Below, one piece after another: positions 13,201 through 25,438 of a stretch of 64,000 bases of DNA (position 1 is its first letter; each line of letters begins with the position of its first letter). Origin of the DNA: Ophiobolus disseminans (lineage: Eukaryota; Ascomycota; Dothideomycetes; Pleosporales; Phaeosphaeriaceae); assembly GCA_010093685.1 (NCBI GenBank), contig MU006237.1:776906-840905 (forward strand), written 5' to 3'. The notes under the pieces were generated by a model. That model saw only the letters and a list, made by a program, of their open reading frames with translations. It made no database searches and was not told where the DNA came from. Made by a program: the position numbers and the translations under genes.

Positions 13201-13927
13201 ACAGAAGAAGGTAAAGAAACTAGCCTAGAGACCGTGATTAGTCTCTTATTACAAGCCGCAATTTGTTGCCCTGTTAGGAGCTAGTTGTTATAGGTGTATT
13301 GAAAGATGTTGCGTACTTAGAAATAGTCTTCTTAGGTGCTGCGTTGCTGGGTAGGAAAAGGAATGTAAAGTGAAGGGATGTTGTTAGGTGCAAAAATTAA
13401 TGTTCTGCTATTATTTCATGTCGCAAATTGTTCTTAAGTTAGAGGATAACTATTGTAGGTGTATTTAAGCTTACTGCAAGCGGAGGAATAGTATTAATTA
13501 ATGCTGCGTTATTAGAGTAGGTAGGGGGAGGGTATGTGATGCAGCGTAGCGGGTGTTAGATGCACTACCCGCAATCCTTTACACCTTTATATCTCTATAA
13601 CCACTTAATAGAAAAAGCTTATATTAAAAACGCAGCCTCACTAAACCTATGCAACAACAAATCCTAGGTTTAGAATTAATTAGTCGTGATGCCGTAGCGT
13701 GGTGTTAATGCCTAGGGCTAGTAGGCGGTTAATCGTGAGGGCTACGGGCGGCAGCAAAATGCAGCAAAATTAGAATGAATTCATAGCCTTTGGATGGAAA
13801 TCCATGTTGAAAACATAGAATAGGAGGTATATAGCGGGTTTGTATAGAGGGGCTTAGCGCCAAAATGCTCCGACATGCCGATGTTGGCACCGAATATCCA
13901 AATTGTTGGCACCGAATAACATTCACC
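10273..13927 (+). mobile_element. Mutator-like element (MULE) nested in G1
   Basis: 3,655 bp flanked by identical 8-bp duplications TACTTAGA (10265-10272, 13928-13935). The TIR starts GGTGAATGTTATTCGGTG, extends about 48 bp and contains two direct copies of TATTCGGTGCCAACA. A single transposase frame fills the middle; 13240-13850 is non-coding. Confidence 0.88.
10619..13237 (+). pseudogene. MULE transposase, RIP-inactivated
   Basis: One frame from ATG 10619 to TGA 13235-13237 (873 codons, start and stop in phase). It begins with a FLYWCH/WRKY-like DNA-binding region (CDGNCTKHKHYFN near 10900). The MULE catalytic core lies around 11700-12000: VVMLNCTYKTNKFNM (first D now N), VFITDHEVALKN (second D) and a CxxH-like RACLxHLINNLEV. 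A Lys/Arg-rich tail follows (for example KKRSRPKAADVAQKKVKK). In-frame stops are mostly TAG at expected Gln/Trp sites. Confidence 0.82.
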
Positions 13928-13935
13928 TACTTAGA

Positions 13936-15580
13936 AGACTATAGATAAATAAAAACAATGTTTCCTTAGCACTAATAAAGAAGTTAATCTTTATTTACAG
14001 CACCTAGACGAGGGTTAGGAGTAAGAAAGGGCAAAGTACGGAACCTCTCACCTAGGCTCTAGACGCCGCCGCTTACGCGGCACTTTTCTAAAGAGCTAAG
14101 AAGAATCGCAAGATTAAGTTGTATGCTGCTTTAATAGCCGATATACAAAAGGCGCTACATAGGAAGAAAATAACGAACTCTCTTAAGAAACTACCTAAGT
14201 ACCTACACTTAGAAATCGAGACGTTTATAAGAGAAGAAGCTAATAAACTTCTGCCTAACCGTAGCCCTACAGTCGACTATTCAATTAAGGTTATAGAGAA
14301 GGACGGCAAACTAGCGGAATTACCGTAGAGGCCTTTATACAACATGTTAAGAGAGGAATTGCTAGTGTTGCGTAAAGAACTAACCTCGTACTTAGACTAA
14401 GGGTTTATCTAAGTGAGCTGCTCTAGCGCCTCAGCCCTAGTCCTGTTCGCTAAGAAATCCGGCGGAGGGCTACGATTCTGCGTAGACTACCGAGCCCTAA
14501 ACGCGATTACAAGGAAAGACCGCTATTCTTTGCTATTAATCTAAGAAACATTAGCACAAATAGCCTAAGCTAAGTAGTTTACAAAAGTAGACGTTATCTA
14601 GGCCTTCTACAAGATCTGGATAGCTAAGGGAGACGAATAGAAAACAGCCTTTCGCACCCAATTCGGTCTCTACGAGTAGTTAGTTACACCGTTTAGGTTA
14701 GCAAATGCGCTAAGCACGTTTTAACGATACATTAACTAGGTGCTTTAGGAACACTTAGATAAAGATTGTTCTGCCTACATTAACGATGTATTAATCTACT
14801 CTAGCGGTACCTAACAGGAACACGAACGCTAGGTTAAACTAATTATTTAGAAGCTAGGAGCTATAGGACTACACCTAGATGTAGATAAGAGCGAGTTTAG
14901 TGTAAAGAAGACTAAGTACTTAGGGTTTATTATCGAGGCCAGGAAAGGTATACGGATAGACCTAGAGAAAGTAGCGTTAATTAAAGCCTAGGAAACGCTA
15001 AAAAGCGTAAAAGGCATACGAAGCTTTGTAGGATTTACTAACTTTTACTAGCAGTTTATTAAGAACTTCTTACTAATTGTAGAACTCTTAACCTAGCTAA
15101 TAGGTAAGAGCGCGGAGTTTGTTTAGGGGCAAGCCTAACAAGAAGCATTTGAAACGCTAAAAGCAGCGTTTATTACTAAACTAGCTCTAGTAAGTTTTAA
15201 TTTAAAACTAGAGACTATCGTAGAATATAACGCCTCTAGGTAGGTAATAGGAGGAGTACTGTCTTAGTACGGCAAAGACAGGTTATTGCACGCAGTAGCG
15301 TACTTTTCGTTAAAAAATACCCCTATAGAAGTAAACTACACAATCTACGATAAAGAGCTCCTAGTAGTAATTAAGTGCTTAGAATAATAGGGGACAGACC
15401 TTAAGCAGGTAAAATAGTTTACAGTAATTACAGACTACAAAAACTTAGAGTACTTCTACTCTACGAGACTGCTCTCTAAACGCTACGTCCGCTAGTTAAG
15501 CTTACTTAGTTAATTTAACCTAACCTTTCTGTACTAGCCGGGTAAGATCAATAGTAGAGCGGATGCCCTTTCCTAGAAAG
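13936..15580 (+). pseudogene. Gypsy G1 reverse transcriptase and RNase H
   Basis: Resumes after the MULE. Open at 14119-14328 (ETFIREEANKLLPNRSP). RT blocks: FAKKSGGGLRFCVDYRALN, AFRTQFGLYE, and the active-site block AYINDVLIYS near 14775, where the usual YxDD is YIND. Then KYLGFII, VKGIRSFVGFTNFY. RNase H blocks: VEYNASR and YTIYDKELL with ITDYKNLEYF, ending INSRADALS at about 15570 where a copia inserted. The polymerase would copy element RNA into DNA. The D-to-N change fits G-to-A mutation and would kill catalysis. Confidence 0.88.
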
Positions 15581-15585
15581 AGAAG

Positions 15586-15776
15586 TGTCAGATTGAATAG
15601 TGTATTAATCGTGATGATATTTGATAGTATTAATAATCGTGATTGTCGTGTTCCGTGTTGTCTCGCACCACCCTGTGTTCTTAGGTTCTGGTTTTTCTAA
15701 GGAGGGGTATCTGCATAAGCGCATTCACTTCTAATAGGCCCTAGGCTTTATGCCTAAAAGTACCTTGTATCTAACA
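15586..15776 (-). repeat. 3' LTR of copia 2
   Basis: 191 bp; plus-strand start TGTCAGATTGAATAGTG and end TATCTAACA. The adjacent CACCCCCTTAGC is the polypurine tract read in reverse. Confidence 0.9.
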
Positions 15777-15799
15777 CACCCCCTTAGCTTGGAACGTGT

Positions 15800-18700
15800 T
15801 GCAAGCTAGACTAATTTCTAATCCTAAGTGCCCTAATTCTATCTAGGAGCTTCTAAATATCTAATTCTCTTAGTGAAATGCGTTCCTTTGTTTCCACTAT
15901 GCCTAATTGCTCTAGGAAAGAGTTCTATTTGTTGACTAGTAGGACCTTAGTAAGTCTATTAGCGGTTATCTAGTGTAATTAGACATGCTCTACCCTAATA
16001 ACTTTGTTAGGTACTTCTTGTCTAAGCTAGTGATAGTGGATATCTATATAGCGTAACTTAGTTTAGAGCTTTGATATCTCCTTAGTGACTAGGCGGATAG
16101 TCTAGGTATCGTCGCATTGAATAGTGATAGTTAGCTCTAGTAATTTGATTTCTAATTCCTAGAGGAGTCTTAAGGTAAACATAGCTTCCTTTGCTACCTG
16201 TAAGAGGGCTAGGAGTTCTGCTTTAGTTGTAGAGGTAGTGACTATGTTCTGTTTGCTTAATCTCTAAGCAATAAGGCCGTTAAAAAGCTTAATAGTGTAG
16301 CCTTAAGTGCTTTTGCGGTCTAGTGTGTTGTCAGTAAATAATGCATCACTTACCACTTTAAGGGAAACTCCTTCTCTAAATTGAAGGACTATCTACTTTG
16401 TCTTAAGTAGGTATAGTAGTACCTAGTCAGCCGCATTATAATGCTCAATCCTAGGGTTTGTAAGAAAGCGAGCTAGTCTTAATATTGCAAAGGCAATGTC
16501 TAGCCTTATTGTGACTGCTGCAAAGAGAAGTAAGCTAATTTTCCGTTAGTATTTGTTAACCTCTAATAGAGTGGCATAGCTAGTGTATAGCTTCAGCTTA
16601 ACTGTTGCTATAGGAGTATTATAGCGGACACTTGTATTAAATGCCAGCCTGCTTATCTTGTTAACATATAAAGCTTAAGAGAGTTAGATAAGATGCTGAT
16701 CTCGCAGTCTAGGATTTAGTGGCTAGCTGATTTTACAGCCTTTAATAGCACTTCCTTCTAGGATTTTATCTGCTAGTGGCTAGCAAGGTGTTCTTACTCT
16801 GCTTTCTTAAATTAGTCTCCTAGGGGATAGGCTTTAACATTTGTATGCATTTTTAGTAGAGGTAGAAGCTAACTAAGATGTAGCTTCAAGCCTTTAGCAA
16901 GCACTATTATTAGCTGTGCCTTGTCCAAAGCCTCTTCTGCATGTGTACTAACAGTCCCGGCTTGTGTTCCTGCTATAAAAGCAGCAGCCTATAGGATTGT
17001 AGTCGATATTCCTTGCTAGCTTTGCGCCTCTTTAAGTGGTCCTATTATAAGGTTAGCAAGAAGAGCTGCTAGAGGTAGTGTTAATAGAGGTGTAGGGTAT
17101 GTATCCCTAATCTTCCTTCCTTAGTAGTATCCTAGTATATTTTTATTGTTTAGGCCTGTAGTGTCTTCCGCAGTGTCGTCTTTATAGAAGGACTTAGTCT
17201 CTAGCTTATAAGCTTAGGTTAGTAACTTAATAGTTTTAGTAAGGGTTGCAATCTCTTCTAGTGTGCTGTGCATAAGGTTGTCTATAAGGTCCTTAGTCTT
17301 ACTGTTAAACACTGTGTGTTTATTAAACACAACATCCCTAGTGCTAATAACTTTGCCTAGTGATAGAATCCAGATGCGATAGATGTTTAAGGACCGGTAA
17401 CTAACTAGGTATCCAATCTATACCTTAGAATTAAGGCGTTAAAGGCGTGATTTTCCTTAGTGTATATTATCTAACATTGCAAAAGCTTTGCAGCTGTATG
17501 CCTTTAGGTGTGTGAGGTTTAGCTTTCGTAGTGAGGTAACAATGCTATTGTTTAGAGCCACTCTTGTAAAGCAGATCTTATATAGTGTCTTCTAGTAGTT
17601 AGCATAATTTAGAGTCTAGTTGTGAAGGTATACTACTGCTCTTGTAATCTTAGGCTATAGTTGCTATAAGAGGTTAGCGTCTAGTCGCATTGCGCGTGCT
17701 TTCTCCTTGTTTACACCCTCTAAGCGTTTAGCACTACTATTCTAGGCTTGTGTATATAGGGCTAAGGGCTTAACAATAATTCCTTAGGATAACAGCTATC
17801 TCTCTACCTCTAGTTTAACAGTTATAATCTTATTATTAGCTTTAATTACCTTAACTGTAATATTGAAATAGTTCTTAAGAAACAGAAAGAAGTTAGATAG
17901 AAGTCTAATAATAGTCTTAGCTAGTCTGTTGTCGGTGAAATAGAGGTCCTATTGCATGCTAGTGAATCTGCATCTAATAAGCATTTAGCTCTTCTCTTTG
18001 CTAATGCTTTAGTTCTTATAGGAGTAGAAGTTAATAGCAAGCCGTTCTTCTAGGTCTTTATCATTTAGGCGTGGTATCCTGCTAATTTGTCGCTTTGCTT
18101 TAGCTCTTCTACATGAATTGCATTCTATAGTAGTAATACCCTTAATTTTTACCCTCTTAGCATGCTGCACAAGGTGTTTAATAGCTGCAGGGCCTACGTG
18201 ACCTAGTCGCTTATGCTAGATAGTAGCCGGGGCTAGCTTCTATGCCTTTCTAGTCCTTGTTGTGATCCTGTGTGTAGCTTATGCTAAGCGGTGTAGTAGG
18301 TTATGTTTAATAACCTACTAGCTATGGATTTCTTCTAGGCTTCTAATAACTAACTTATTAGGCCTTCTCAGCGTTGTTGGATTATGCTAGTTATCCTACT
18401 AGATGCCTTGTTGTCTTAGTAATCGGAATAAGACTAGGTTATATAGGATGTCTGGGCAGAGAGCAGTGTTGTAAAGGGCTAGGATAGTTATACTATGAAT
18501 TCCTTGTATCCTAAGGTCTACTAAGCTATATCCCTTAATCTATAACTTTGTATTTCCTGCCTATGTAAAGTCGCTATAGCTAGGTGGCTAATAGTTATAG
18601 AGGCGCTCTAGATTGTTAGTAATGTAGTAGGTTAATCCTAAGTTAAGGATAAATAAGAGGTGTAATAGGTAGTTGCTATAACTGTAGCTGTAGCCAGCCT

Positions 18701-19514
18701 TAAAGAAGGCAACTTAGAAAGCAGCGTTAACTATTGCAATAGACCGCCCTTCTAGTTAGTCTTTAATCTTAGGAGTGTAAGGAGTTTGTGACTTCTTAAT
18801 GTAGATAGATTAAGAGCGAGCTTAGCTCTAGCCTCTTAATGGACCTATAAGTGTAGTATTATACTTCTTCTTTATTTTAATAAGAGATTCGACATGTTTA
18901 TTTGCCTTCTACTACTTAGGTGCCTGCTTATTGTTAATGTACTAATAGTTCTTAATGTTGTAGCGTTGGTCACAGGCAGGGCACTTAGCTCTAGCAGGCT
19001 TATCTTCTAATGCCCGCTTCCTAGGGTTCTTGCTAGGTTAGTAGCGAGGTTTTTCTTAGTGTCTAGATAGCGCGCTTTCTGCAATAGAAGCGTTCTTCTT
19101 ATTGCCCTAGGTAGTTGCACTACTATTAGCGAGATATAAGGCTTTATCTATTACAAAGGCAGCTTTATTTTGCTTAGGCCTAAGGGGATAAGTTGTTATT
19201 ATGTATTCTTAGAAGCGTTTCATTATCTCCTTCCTTGTTATGCTAGCTTTATAGCGCATTACTTAAAATAATGCTAACTATATAGGCACTGCCTTCTGCA
19301 TAGCTAATTAGAAGTTTTATGTAATAGCTGTAATCTAAGTGACATTAGCTATATAGTATGTCTCTGCTTTAGTAGCAGCCTAGTTATATTCTCCTAGCTA
19401 TATATCCTATCCTAACACTCTTATAAGAGGCTTAAGGGCAGCGTGGTATTGTGCGCGTGCGCGTTCGCTTTTAAGCTAGTCGTTAACCCCTGTAGTGTTC
19501 TTAAGGTTAGTAAT
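15800..19514 (-). pseudogene. Copia 2 pol and most of gag, RIP-inactivated
   Basis: On the minus strand this stretch is collinear with copia 1: RNase H near 15.8-16.3 kb, RT near 16.4-17.0 kb, integrase near 17.6-18.3 kb, and a zinc-knuckle-like CPACDQRYNIKN near 18.98 kb (the usual His reads Tyr). TAG/TAA stops are dense. It is cut at 19515-19519 by copia 1 and its gag start continues at 24791. Confidence 0.8.
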
Positions 19515-19519
19515 CCACT

Positions 19520-19717
19520 TGTCAGATTTGATGATGTATTAGACCTCGATAATGGATTAGATGAATTGATGATAATGTTGTATTCTGGTGTTTTCTCTCA
19601 GTCAAGTGCGGAGTTTGACTAGGTGTTAGATCTAGTACTAGTGTGCCAAGGCGCTTGTGCCGGCCCCTCCTGTTTCTTTTAGTGTTAGTAGCCTCACAGC
19701 ACCCCTGATATCTAACA
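19520..19717 (-). repeat. 3' LTR of copia 1
   Basis: 198 bp. Differs from 24588-24785 at a handful of positions, all C/T or G/A. Confidence 0.92.
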
Positions 19718-19785
19718 CACCCCCTTAGCTTAGATGTATTTGCAAGCTAGTAACCTTAGGTGATGATAAGGTCCTCAAGTTTTGC

Positions 19786-22700
19786 TTAAAGTTCTTCTAA
19801 TTGTGCCTCCTTAGTCACCTTGTGTAGTGATACCTTGACTAATCCAACTTGATGAAGGAAGTTTAGCCACTTGTTGCCTGGCAACACCTTAGTGAAGCCA
19901 TCTGCAATCATTTCTGATAATTGAATGTATTCCACAGTGATCTTTCCACTTGCAACCTCCTGTCTTATCCAGTGGTTGTGAATGTCCACATGCCTAAGCT
20001 TTGTTTGAAGCTTTGATATCTCTTTTGTGACTAGTCCAATAGTCTGCATGTTGTCGCACTGAATCGTGATTGTGTTAGATAGAAGCTGGATTTGGAGCTC
20101 CTTGAGTAGGCGTGATGTGAAGAGGGCTTCCTTGGCTACTTAGGATAGGGCTAGGAGTTCTGCCTTAGTGGTGGATGTGGTGACAGTGTCTTGCTTGCTA
20201 GCTCTCTAGGCAATAAGGCTATTGAAGAGCTTGATTGCATAGCCTTGAGAGCTTTTCCTGTCTTGTGTGTTGTCTGCAAATAATGCATCACTAGCCACTT
20301 GAAGGGTGTCTCCTCCTCTAAGCTGAAGTGCTAGCCACCTTGTGTCTAATAGGTATAGAAGGACGCGGTCTGCAGCATCGTGATGCTCTTAGGATAGGTT
20401 TGAGAGGAAGCGTGCTAAGCGTGAGGTAGCAAAAGCAATGTCTAGTCTAGTGGTAACTGCAGCAAAGAGTAGTGACCTAATTTTGCGTTGGTATCTGTTG
20501 ATCTCAGCAGGTGTTGACAGTGAGTTTGAGGGCTTGAGTTCAATAGAACTCATAGGTGTATTATGGCGTAGCTCATGCTTGTCTACTAGCCTGTGGATTT
20601 TGTCTACATATGCAGCTTGTGAGAGATAGATGAGTCCTTCCTTCCTATCTCTTATCACCTCAACTCCTAGGAACTATTAGAGATCTTCTCCTCTAGTCAT
20701 GGTATACTTGTCCTGTAGGAGTTTGACTGCTTGTTGTGCTTCCTTAGCCTTGTGTTTGGCATAGGCTAGGATAATGTTATCTACATAAAAGAAGATGATA
20801 ATGCTGTCCTTAATTATGCAGCAAGGCTCGTGAGGGATACGTGTAAAGCTAAGGTCTTTGAGAGTTGTTGTGAACTCCTTCTGCCAGAGCACAGGTGAGA
20901 TGCGCAATCCATACAAGGCCTTTTGGACCTTAAGGATAATACCTGTCTTCTGGTATCCTTTGGGCATCCTCATGTAGATTTCCCTGTCCATAGTGGCATG
21001 AACAAATGCGTTTGTAATGTCATATTGCTTGAGTTCCAGGTTGTGCTTAGCTGCAATTGCCATAAGCATGCGAAATGATCTGCTAGCCAGGGTGGCTGCA
21101 TAGGTGTCTTGGGAAGAGATCTGTCTCTGTTAGTCTCCTCTGACTACAAGGCGTGCCTTGCACTTGAGGAATTGATAATCCTTGTTGAACTTGTAGGTGT
21201 ATACCCACATACAGTCTAGGACCTAGTGACCTGTTAGTCTAATTAAGGCATGGGATACTTCTCTCTATAATTCCATTTTTTGATGGCTTGCTAAATAGTT
21301 GTGTTCTGCTTCTTTGAACAGCTCTCCTATTAGATGTTCTTTAAGCTTAGTCTTATGAGTTAGTAGAGGTGGGAGCTGACTGCGGTGTAGCTTGATGCCT
21401 GAGGCAAGCAGCCTCTTTACCTTAGCCTTGTTAACCACTTCTCCTTCATGTTGGCCAACACATCCAGCCTAAGTTCCTGCTATAAAGGCAGCTGCCTATA
21501 GGACAGTCTTGGATGAGCATAACTGCGTCAATCCTGTTGCCTTGTTTGGGGTCAACAATGTAGCTAGCAATGCAGCTAGTAGTAGTGGTGATAGTGGAGG
21601 TGTTAGGTATTTGCCCATGATCTTTCTCCCTATAATCTTCCTCCCTTAGTAATAGCTAGGTGGATCAGTCTCTTCTTAAGCTGTTAAGTCTTCAGTAGTG
21701 TCATCCTTAAAGAATAATTCAACCTCTGGATTAGTTAGTAGTGTTGGAAGCTCTATAGTCTTAACATAAGTTGCAATCTCTTCCAGTGTGCTGTGCATGA
21801 GGTTGTCCATCAGGTCCTCAGTCTTGCCATTAAATATTGAGTGCTTATCAAACACAACGTCGCGTGTGCTGATAACCTTAGCCATAGATAGTATCTAGAT
21901 GCGATAGATGTTGGATGATTTGTATCCAACTAGGTAGCTAACCCAAGCCTTTGGGTCTAGGCGTTAGAGGCGTGATTTCCCTCTATGAGTATCATCAGTC
22001 ATTGCAAAGGACTTGCATCCATATGCTTTGAGATAAGTGAGGTTTGGTTTGCGGAGTTTGGTAACAATTCTATTAGAGAAAGCAATCCTTGTAAAGAAGG
22101 TCTCATATAGTGTCTTCTAGTTGTTGGTGTAATTTGGCGTTCTGTTGTAGAGGTAAACTGCTGCTCTAGTGATTTCAGGCCACAGTTCCTAGGAGAGGTT
22201 GGCATCCAATCTCATAGCGCGTGCCTTCTTCTTGTTCACACCCCCTGAGCGTTCAGCACCTCTATTCTAGGCTTAAGTATTAGGAGCTGAAGGCTCAATG
22301 ATGATCCCTTTAGAGTTGAGCCAGCGCTGAACTTGTAGTTTGACAGTGGTGATCTCATTGTCTGCTTCAATGATCTTGATAGTGATGTTGAAATAGATCC
22401 TAAGAAAGGTGAAGAAGATCCTAAGTTTGTTGATGATAGAGTTAGCAGTTCTGTTGTCCGTAAAGTACATGTCCCACTAGAGTCCAGAGAACCTGCAGGT
22501 GATAAGCATTTGACTCTTTTCCTTGGTGATGCTCTGCTCCTTATAGGAGTGGAAGTCAATAGCTAGTCTTTCTCCTAGTCCTAGGTCATTGTTGCGTAGT
22601 GTGCGGCGTATTTGGCGCTTAGCTTTGGCTTTGCCACATAAGTTGCACTCAACTGTGGTGATGCCTTTAATGCGCACCCCCTTAGCTTGCTGAACAAGGT

Positions 22701-24489
22701 GCTCAATAGCTGCTGGGCCAGGATGGCCTAAGCGCTTGTGCCAGGTGATAGCTGAGGACCTTTGTAATGCTCTTAGTGTTCTTGAATTTGTGTGGAAGGC
22801 TAAGTTAATGGTTAAGTGGTGTTCCAACACCTATTGGCCATGAAGCTTAGTAAGCCTTCCTAGGATAGATCTATCTGGTCTCCTGAGTGTAGTGGGTTCA
22901 TGCTTGGTTTCCCACTATATGCCTAGCTGCCTAAGGAGGCGGAATGATACTAGGTTGCATAGGATGTCTAGACAGATAGCAACATCATGAAGGATGAGCT
23001 TAGTTGTTCTGCCCTGACTGGTTAGGGATAGGTCTAGTGAACTATACCCTGTGATCCAGAGTTAGGAGTTGCCTGCCTATATAAAGTCGCTAGTTGTACA
23101 TAGTCTGTTGTCATAGGTGCGCTCTGGGTTGTTAGTGATGTGGCAGGTTGAGCCTGAGTCCAGAATAAAGGAGTGTTTCAAAGGGTAACCTTGATTGCCA
23201 CTGACTTGGAATAAGGCCTTAGTAATTGCGGTGATTTGCCAGCCTTCTAGTCATTGTTGATTGTCATCAGAGACATCCTGGATAATTGCTGTCTGGGAGT
23301 CTGATCTCTTGATGTATGGAGTTTGAGACTTTGATCTGCTCTTGCTCCTTAATGCTCCTTAAAGGATAGTGTCGTGCTTGCGCTTGTATTCTACAAGGGT
23401 GCGCATAGTGGAGTTTGGCTTCTACTATTCAGGTGCTTGGTCATTATTGATATACCAGCAATCTTTGATGTCATAGACTTGGTCACATGCTGGGCACTTT
23501 TTACCTAAAGATGCCTTATTACTAGCAGGTCTTTTGCTGGACTGAGAGGAGAATTGATTGCTCTTCCTCTTTCTACTAGGGTTTCTTTCCCTGTATTTAG
23601 ATAGCGCGCTGTTTTCCATAGCTTCAGAAGCGTCCTTCTAGCTATCCTAGGTGGTTGCACCACTATCAGCGAGAAATGAGGAGTTATCAGCTACAGCAAT
23701 AAATGCCTGCTTTTTATTCACTGGTTTCAGCGGATAATTCAGGCTTATGTATTCCCGGAAGCGTTTTATTATCTCCTTTCTTGTCATAAGAGGATTGAAC
23801 CTTCTAGTATCTTAGAAGGTTGCAGCCTACATAGGTGCTGCCTTGTTCACAGCCTGCAGGAAGTCTTTAGTGATATTGTCAATATCCTGTACCTCAGACA
23901 CTCTATGCACTGTTGCATCTGATGATGCTTTATTATATTCCACCAGCTATGTATCCTAATTGTGTGTATTGCGCATAGGCTTAAGGGCGGTGTAGTAGTG
24001 TTCGCGTGTGCGTTCCTTTTCAAGGCGATCATCAACCCTAGCAGTGAGCTTAAGGTTAGAAAGCCACTGGCGTAGTGACTGTTCTGGTAGGCAGCATGTG
24101 CGTTAGAGATAGGGCGCAACTGTTGATTGGATCAGCTAGGTGACATGCTGAATACTCTTCTGTTAAGTATCATATTGGTGGAGATTAAGCTTGTATCTCT
24201 TAGTAAGGGTCTTGTAGTAGTCTATATCCTCCTTGTAGGCTTTCTGGCCTTGGATTGATAGCATAGATAGGCGTGTTGCCTCCTGGATTCCAGCTGCAGC
24301 GCTGTACTAGGATAGTTCAGGCAGGTCTAGCATGACTAGCTTGATCAGGAATAGGACTAGTCCTTCTTCCTTTACATTGTCCCAGATGTTGTAGGCAGCG
24401 CAGCGCGCTTTGACTTGAGTAAGCCAAGTAGTCCAGTTATACTAGTTGCTAAGGATAACGGTTGCATCGCGTAGGTTGATGAGCGACAT
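19786..24489 (-). pseudogene. Copia 1 gag-pol polyprotein, single frame with stops only
   Basis: ATG at 24489 (MSLINLRDATVILSN) to a TAA ending near 19786: 1,568 codons in one frame with no frameshift seen, broken by roughly ten or more stops. Domains in order: gag; zinc knuckle CPACDQVYDIKDCW near 23500 (His replaced by Tyr); protease FILDSGSTCHITN near 23160; gag-pre-integrase WHKRLGHPG with CNLCGKAK (HHCC) near 22700; integrase core 22470-22270; RT with KQYDITNAFVHAT, ALYGLR and FFYVDNIILAYA near 20790; RNase H ending MIADGFTKVLPGNK. The RT YVDD reads YVDN, so this copy could not self-replicate even with the stops suppressed. Confidence 0.92.
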
Positions 24490-24587
24490 AGTGTGGTTGT
24501 TGAATAGCTTTTGTTAGGTAGCCTTGGTGGGTAGCCTTAGTGGGTAGCCTTAGTAGTAGCTTTGGTAAAGGCAGTGAGACTCTTAAT

Positions 24588-24785
24588 TGTCAGATTTGAT
24601 GATGTATTAGACCTCGATAATGGATCAGATGAATTGATGATGATGTTGTATTCTAGTGTTTTCTCTCAGTCAAGTGCGGAGTTTGACTAGGTGTCAGATC
24701 TAGTACTAGTGTGCCAAGGCGCTTGTGCCGGCCCCTCCTGTTTCTTTCAGTGTTGGTAGCCTCACAGCACCCCTGATATCTGACA
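24588..24785 (-). repeat. 5' LTR of copia 1
   Basis: 198 bp; plus-strand start TGTCAGATTTGATG and end ATATCTGACA. Same family as 28868, 36094-36290 and 47097-47293. Confidence 0.92.
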
Positions 24786-24790
24786 CTACT

Positions 24791-25242
24791 AGCGAAGTGA
24801 AAGGCTCAGGAGACAGCAGGTGCGCTGCAGGTGCGGTGTTACAGTTAACTAGATAAAGGCTACAATATATTGTAAGCTCTTCTTCTTATCCTTATAGGTA
24901 TGCCTAATATTCTTAAAATATCTATTAAGCATCTTGTAATGCTTATAGTCCTTCTTAAATGCCTTTATCCTAGTAGTTGAGAGTTCTAACACTCTTATTA
25001 GGATCTGTATATTAACTGCTAGGGTATAGTTAGTAACTAATAGAGGTATAGGTACTACTGGTTTTGGTGTCGGAAGTGTTGTTAAGTCTAGATTAATCTT
25101 GTCCTAGATCTCATGGATAGTGTAGCGTGATTGCAGCTGCAAAATCTAGGGTGTCTAGTTAGTGTAATCTCTTAGCACTGCTGTAGCGTCGCGTGTTGTT
25201 GCATTTGCTATTGTATTTAGTAGAGGCAGTGAGACTCTTAAT
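24791..25242 (-). pseudogene. Copia 2 gag N-terminal fragment
   Basis: The part of copia 2 upstream of the copia 1 insertion: 5' leader beside the LTR and the first 130 or so gag codons, including KAFKKDYKHYK. Its frame continues, after removal of copia 1, in the 19.5-kb segment. Confidence 0.65.
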
Positions 25243-25433
25243 TGTCAGATTGAATAGTGTATTAATCGTGATAATATTTAATAGTATTGATAATCGTGAT
25301 TGTCGTGTTCCGTGTTGTCTCGCACTACCCTGTGTTCTCAGGTTCTGGTTTTTCTAAGGAGGGGTATCTGCATGAGCGCATTCACTTCTAATAGGCCCTA
25401 GGCTTCATGCCTAAAAGTACCTTGTATCTGACA
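25243..25433 (-). repeat. 5' LTR of copia 2
   Basis: 191 bp; pairs with 15586-15776 and is followed by the AGAAG duplication. Confidence 0.9.
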
Positions 25434-25438
25434 AGAAG

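Larger units (their letters stand above)
19520..24785 (-). mobile_element. Ty1/copia element (copia 1), minus strand, least decayed copy
   Basis: 5,266 bp with 198-bp LTRs at 19520-19717 and 24588-24785. Target duplication CCACT (19515-19519) versus CTACT (24786-24790), one C/T difference. It lies inside copia 2, four layers deep (outer element, G1, copia 2, copia 1). CAG, CTG and TGG are much commoner here than in its neighbours, so it has seen less RIP or is younger. Confidence 0.93.
15586..25433 (-). mobile_element. Ty1/copia element (copia 2), minus strand, nested in G1
   Basis: LTRs of 191 bp at 15586-15776 (3') and 25243-25433 (5') are flanked by identical AGAAG duplications (15581-15585, 25434-25438). 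The internal region is about 4.2 kb once copia 1 is removed. It holds minus-strand copia pol, related to but distinct from copia 1, and the LTR sequences are of a different family. LTR differences are all transitions. Confidence 0.92.

Noticed and set aside
217..15580. Alternative genetic code with TAG as Gln/Trp
   Set aside because: TAG replaces both Gln and Trp codons, TAA also occurs, conserved catalytic residues show matching G/A changes, and right-hand genes use normal CAG/TGG. RIP explains all of it.
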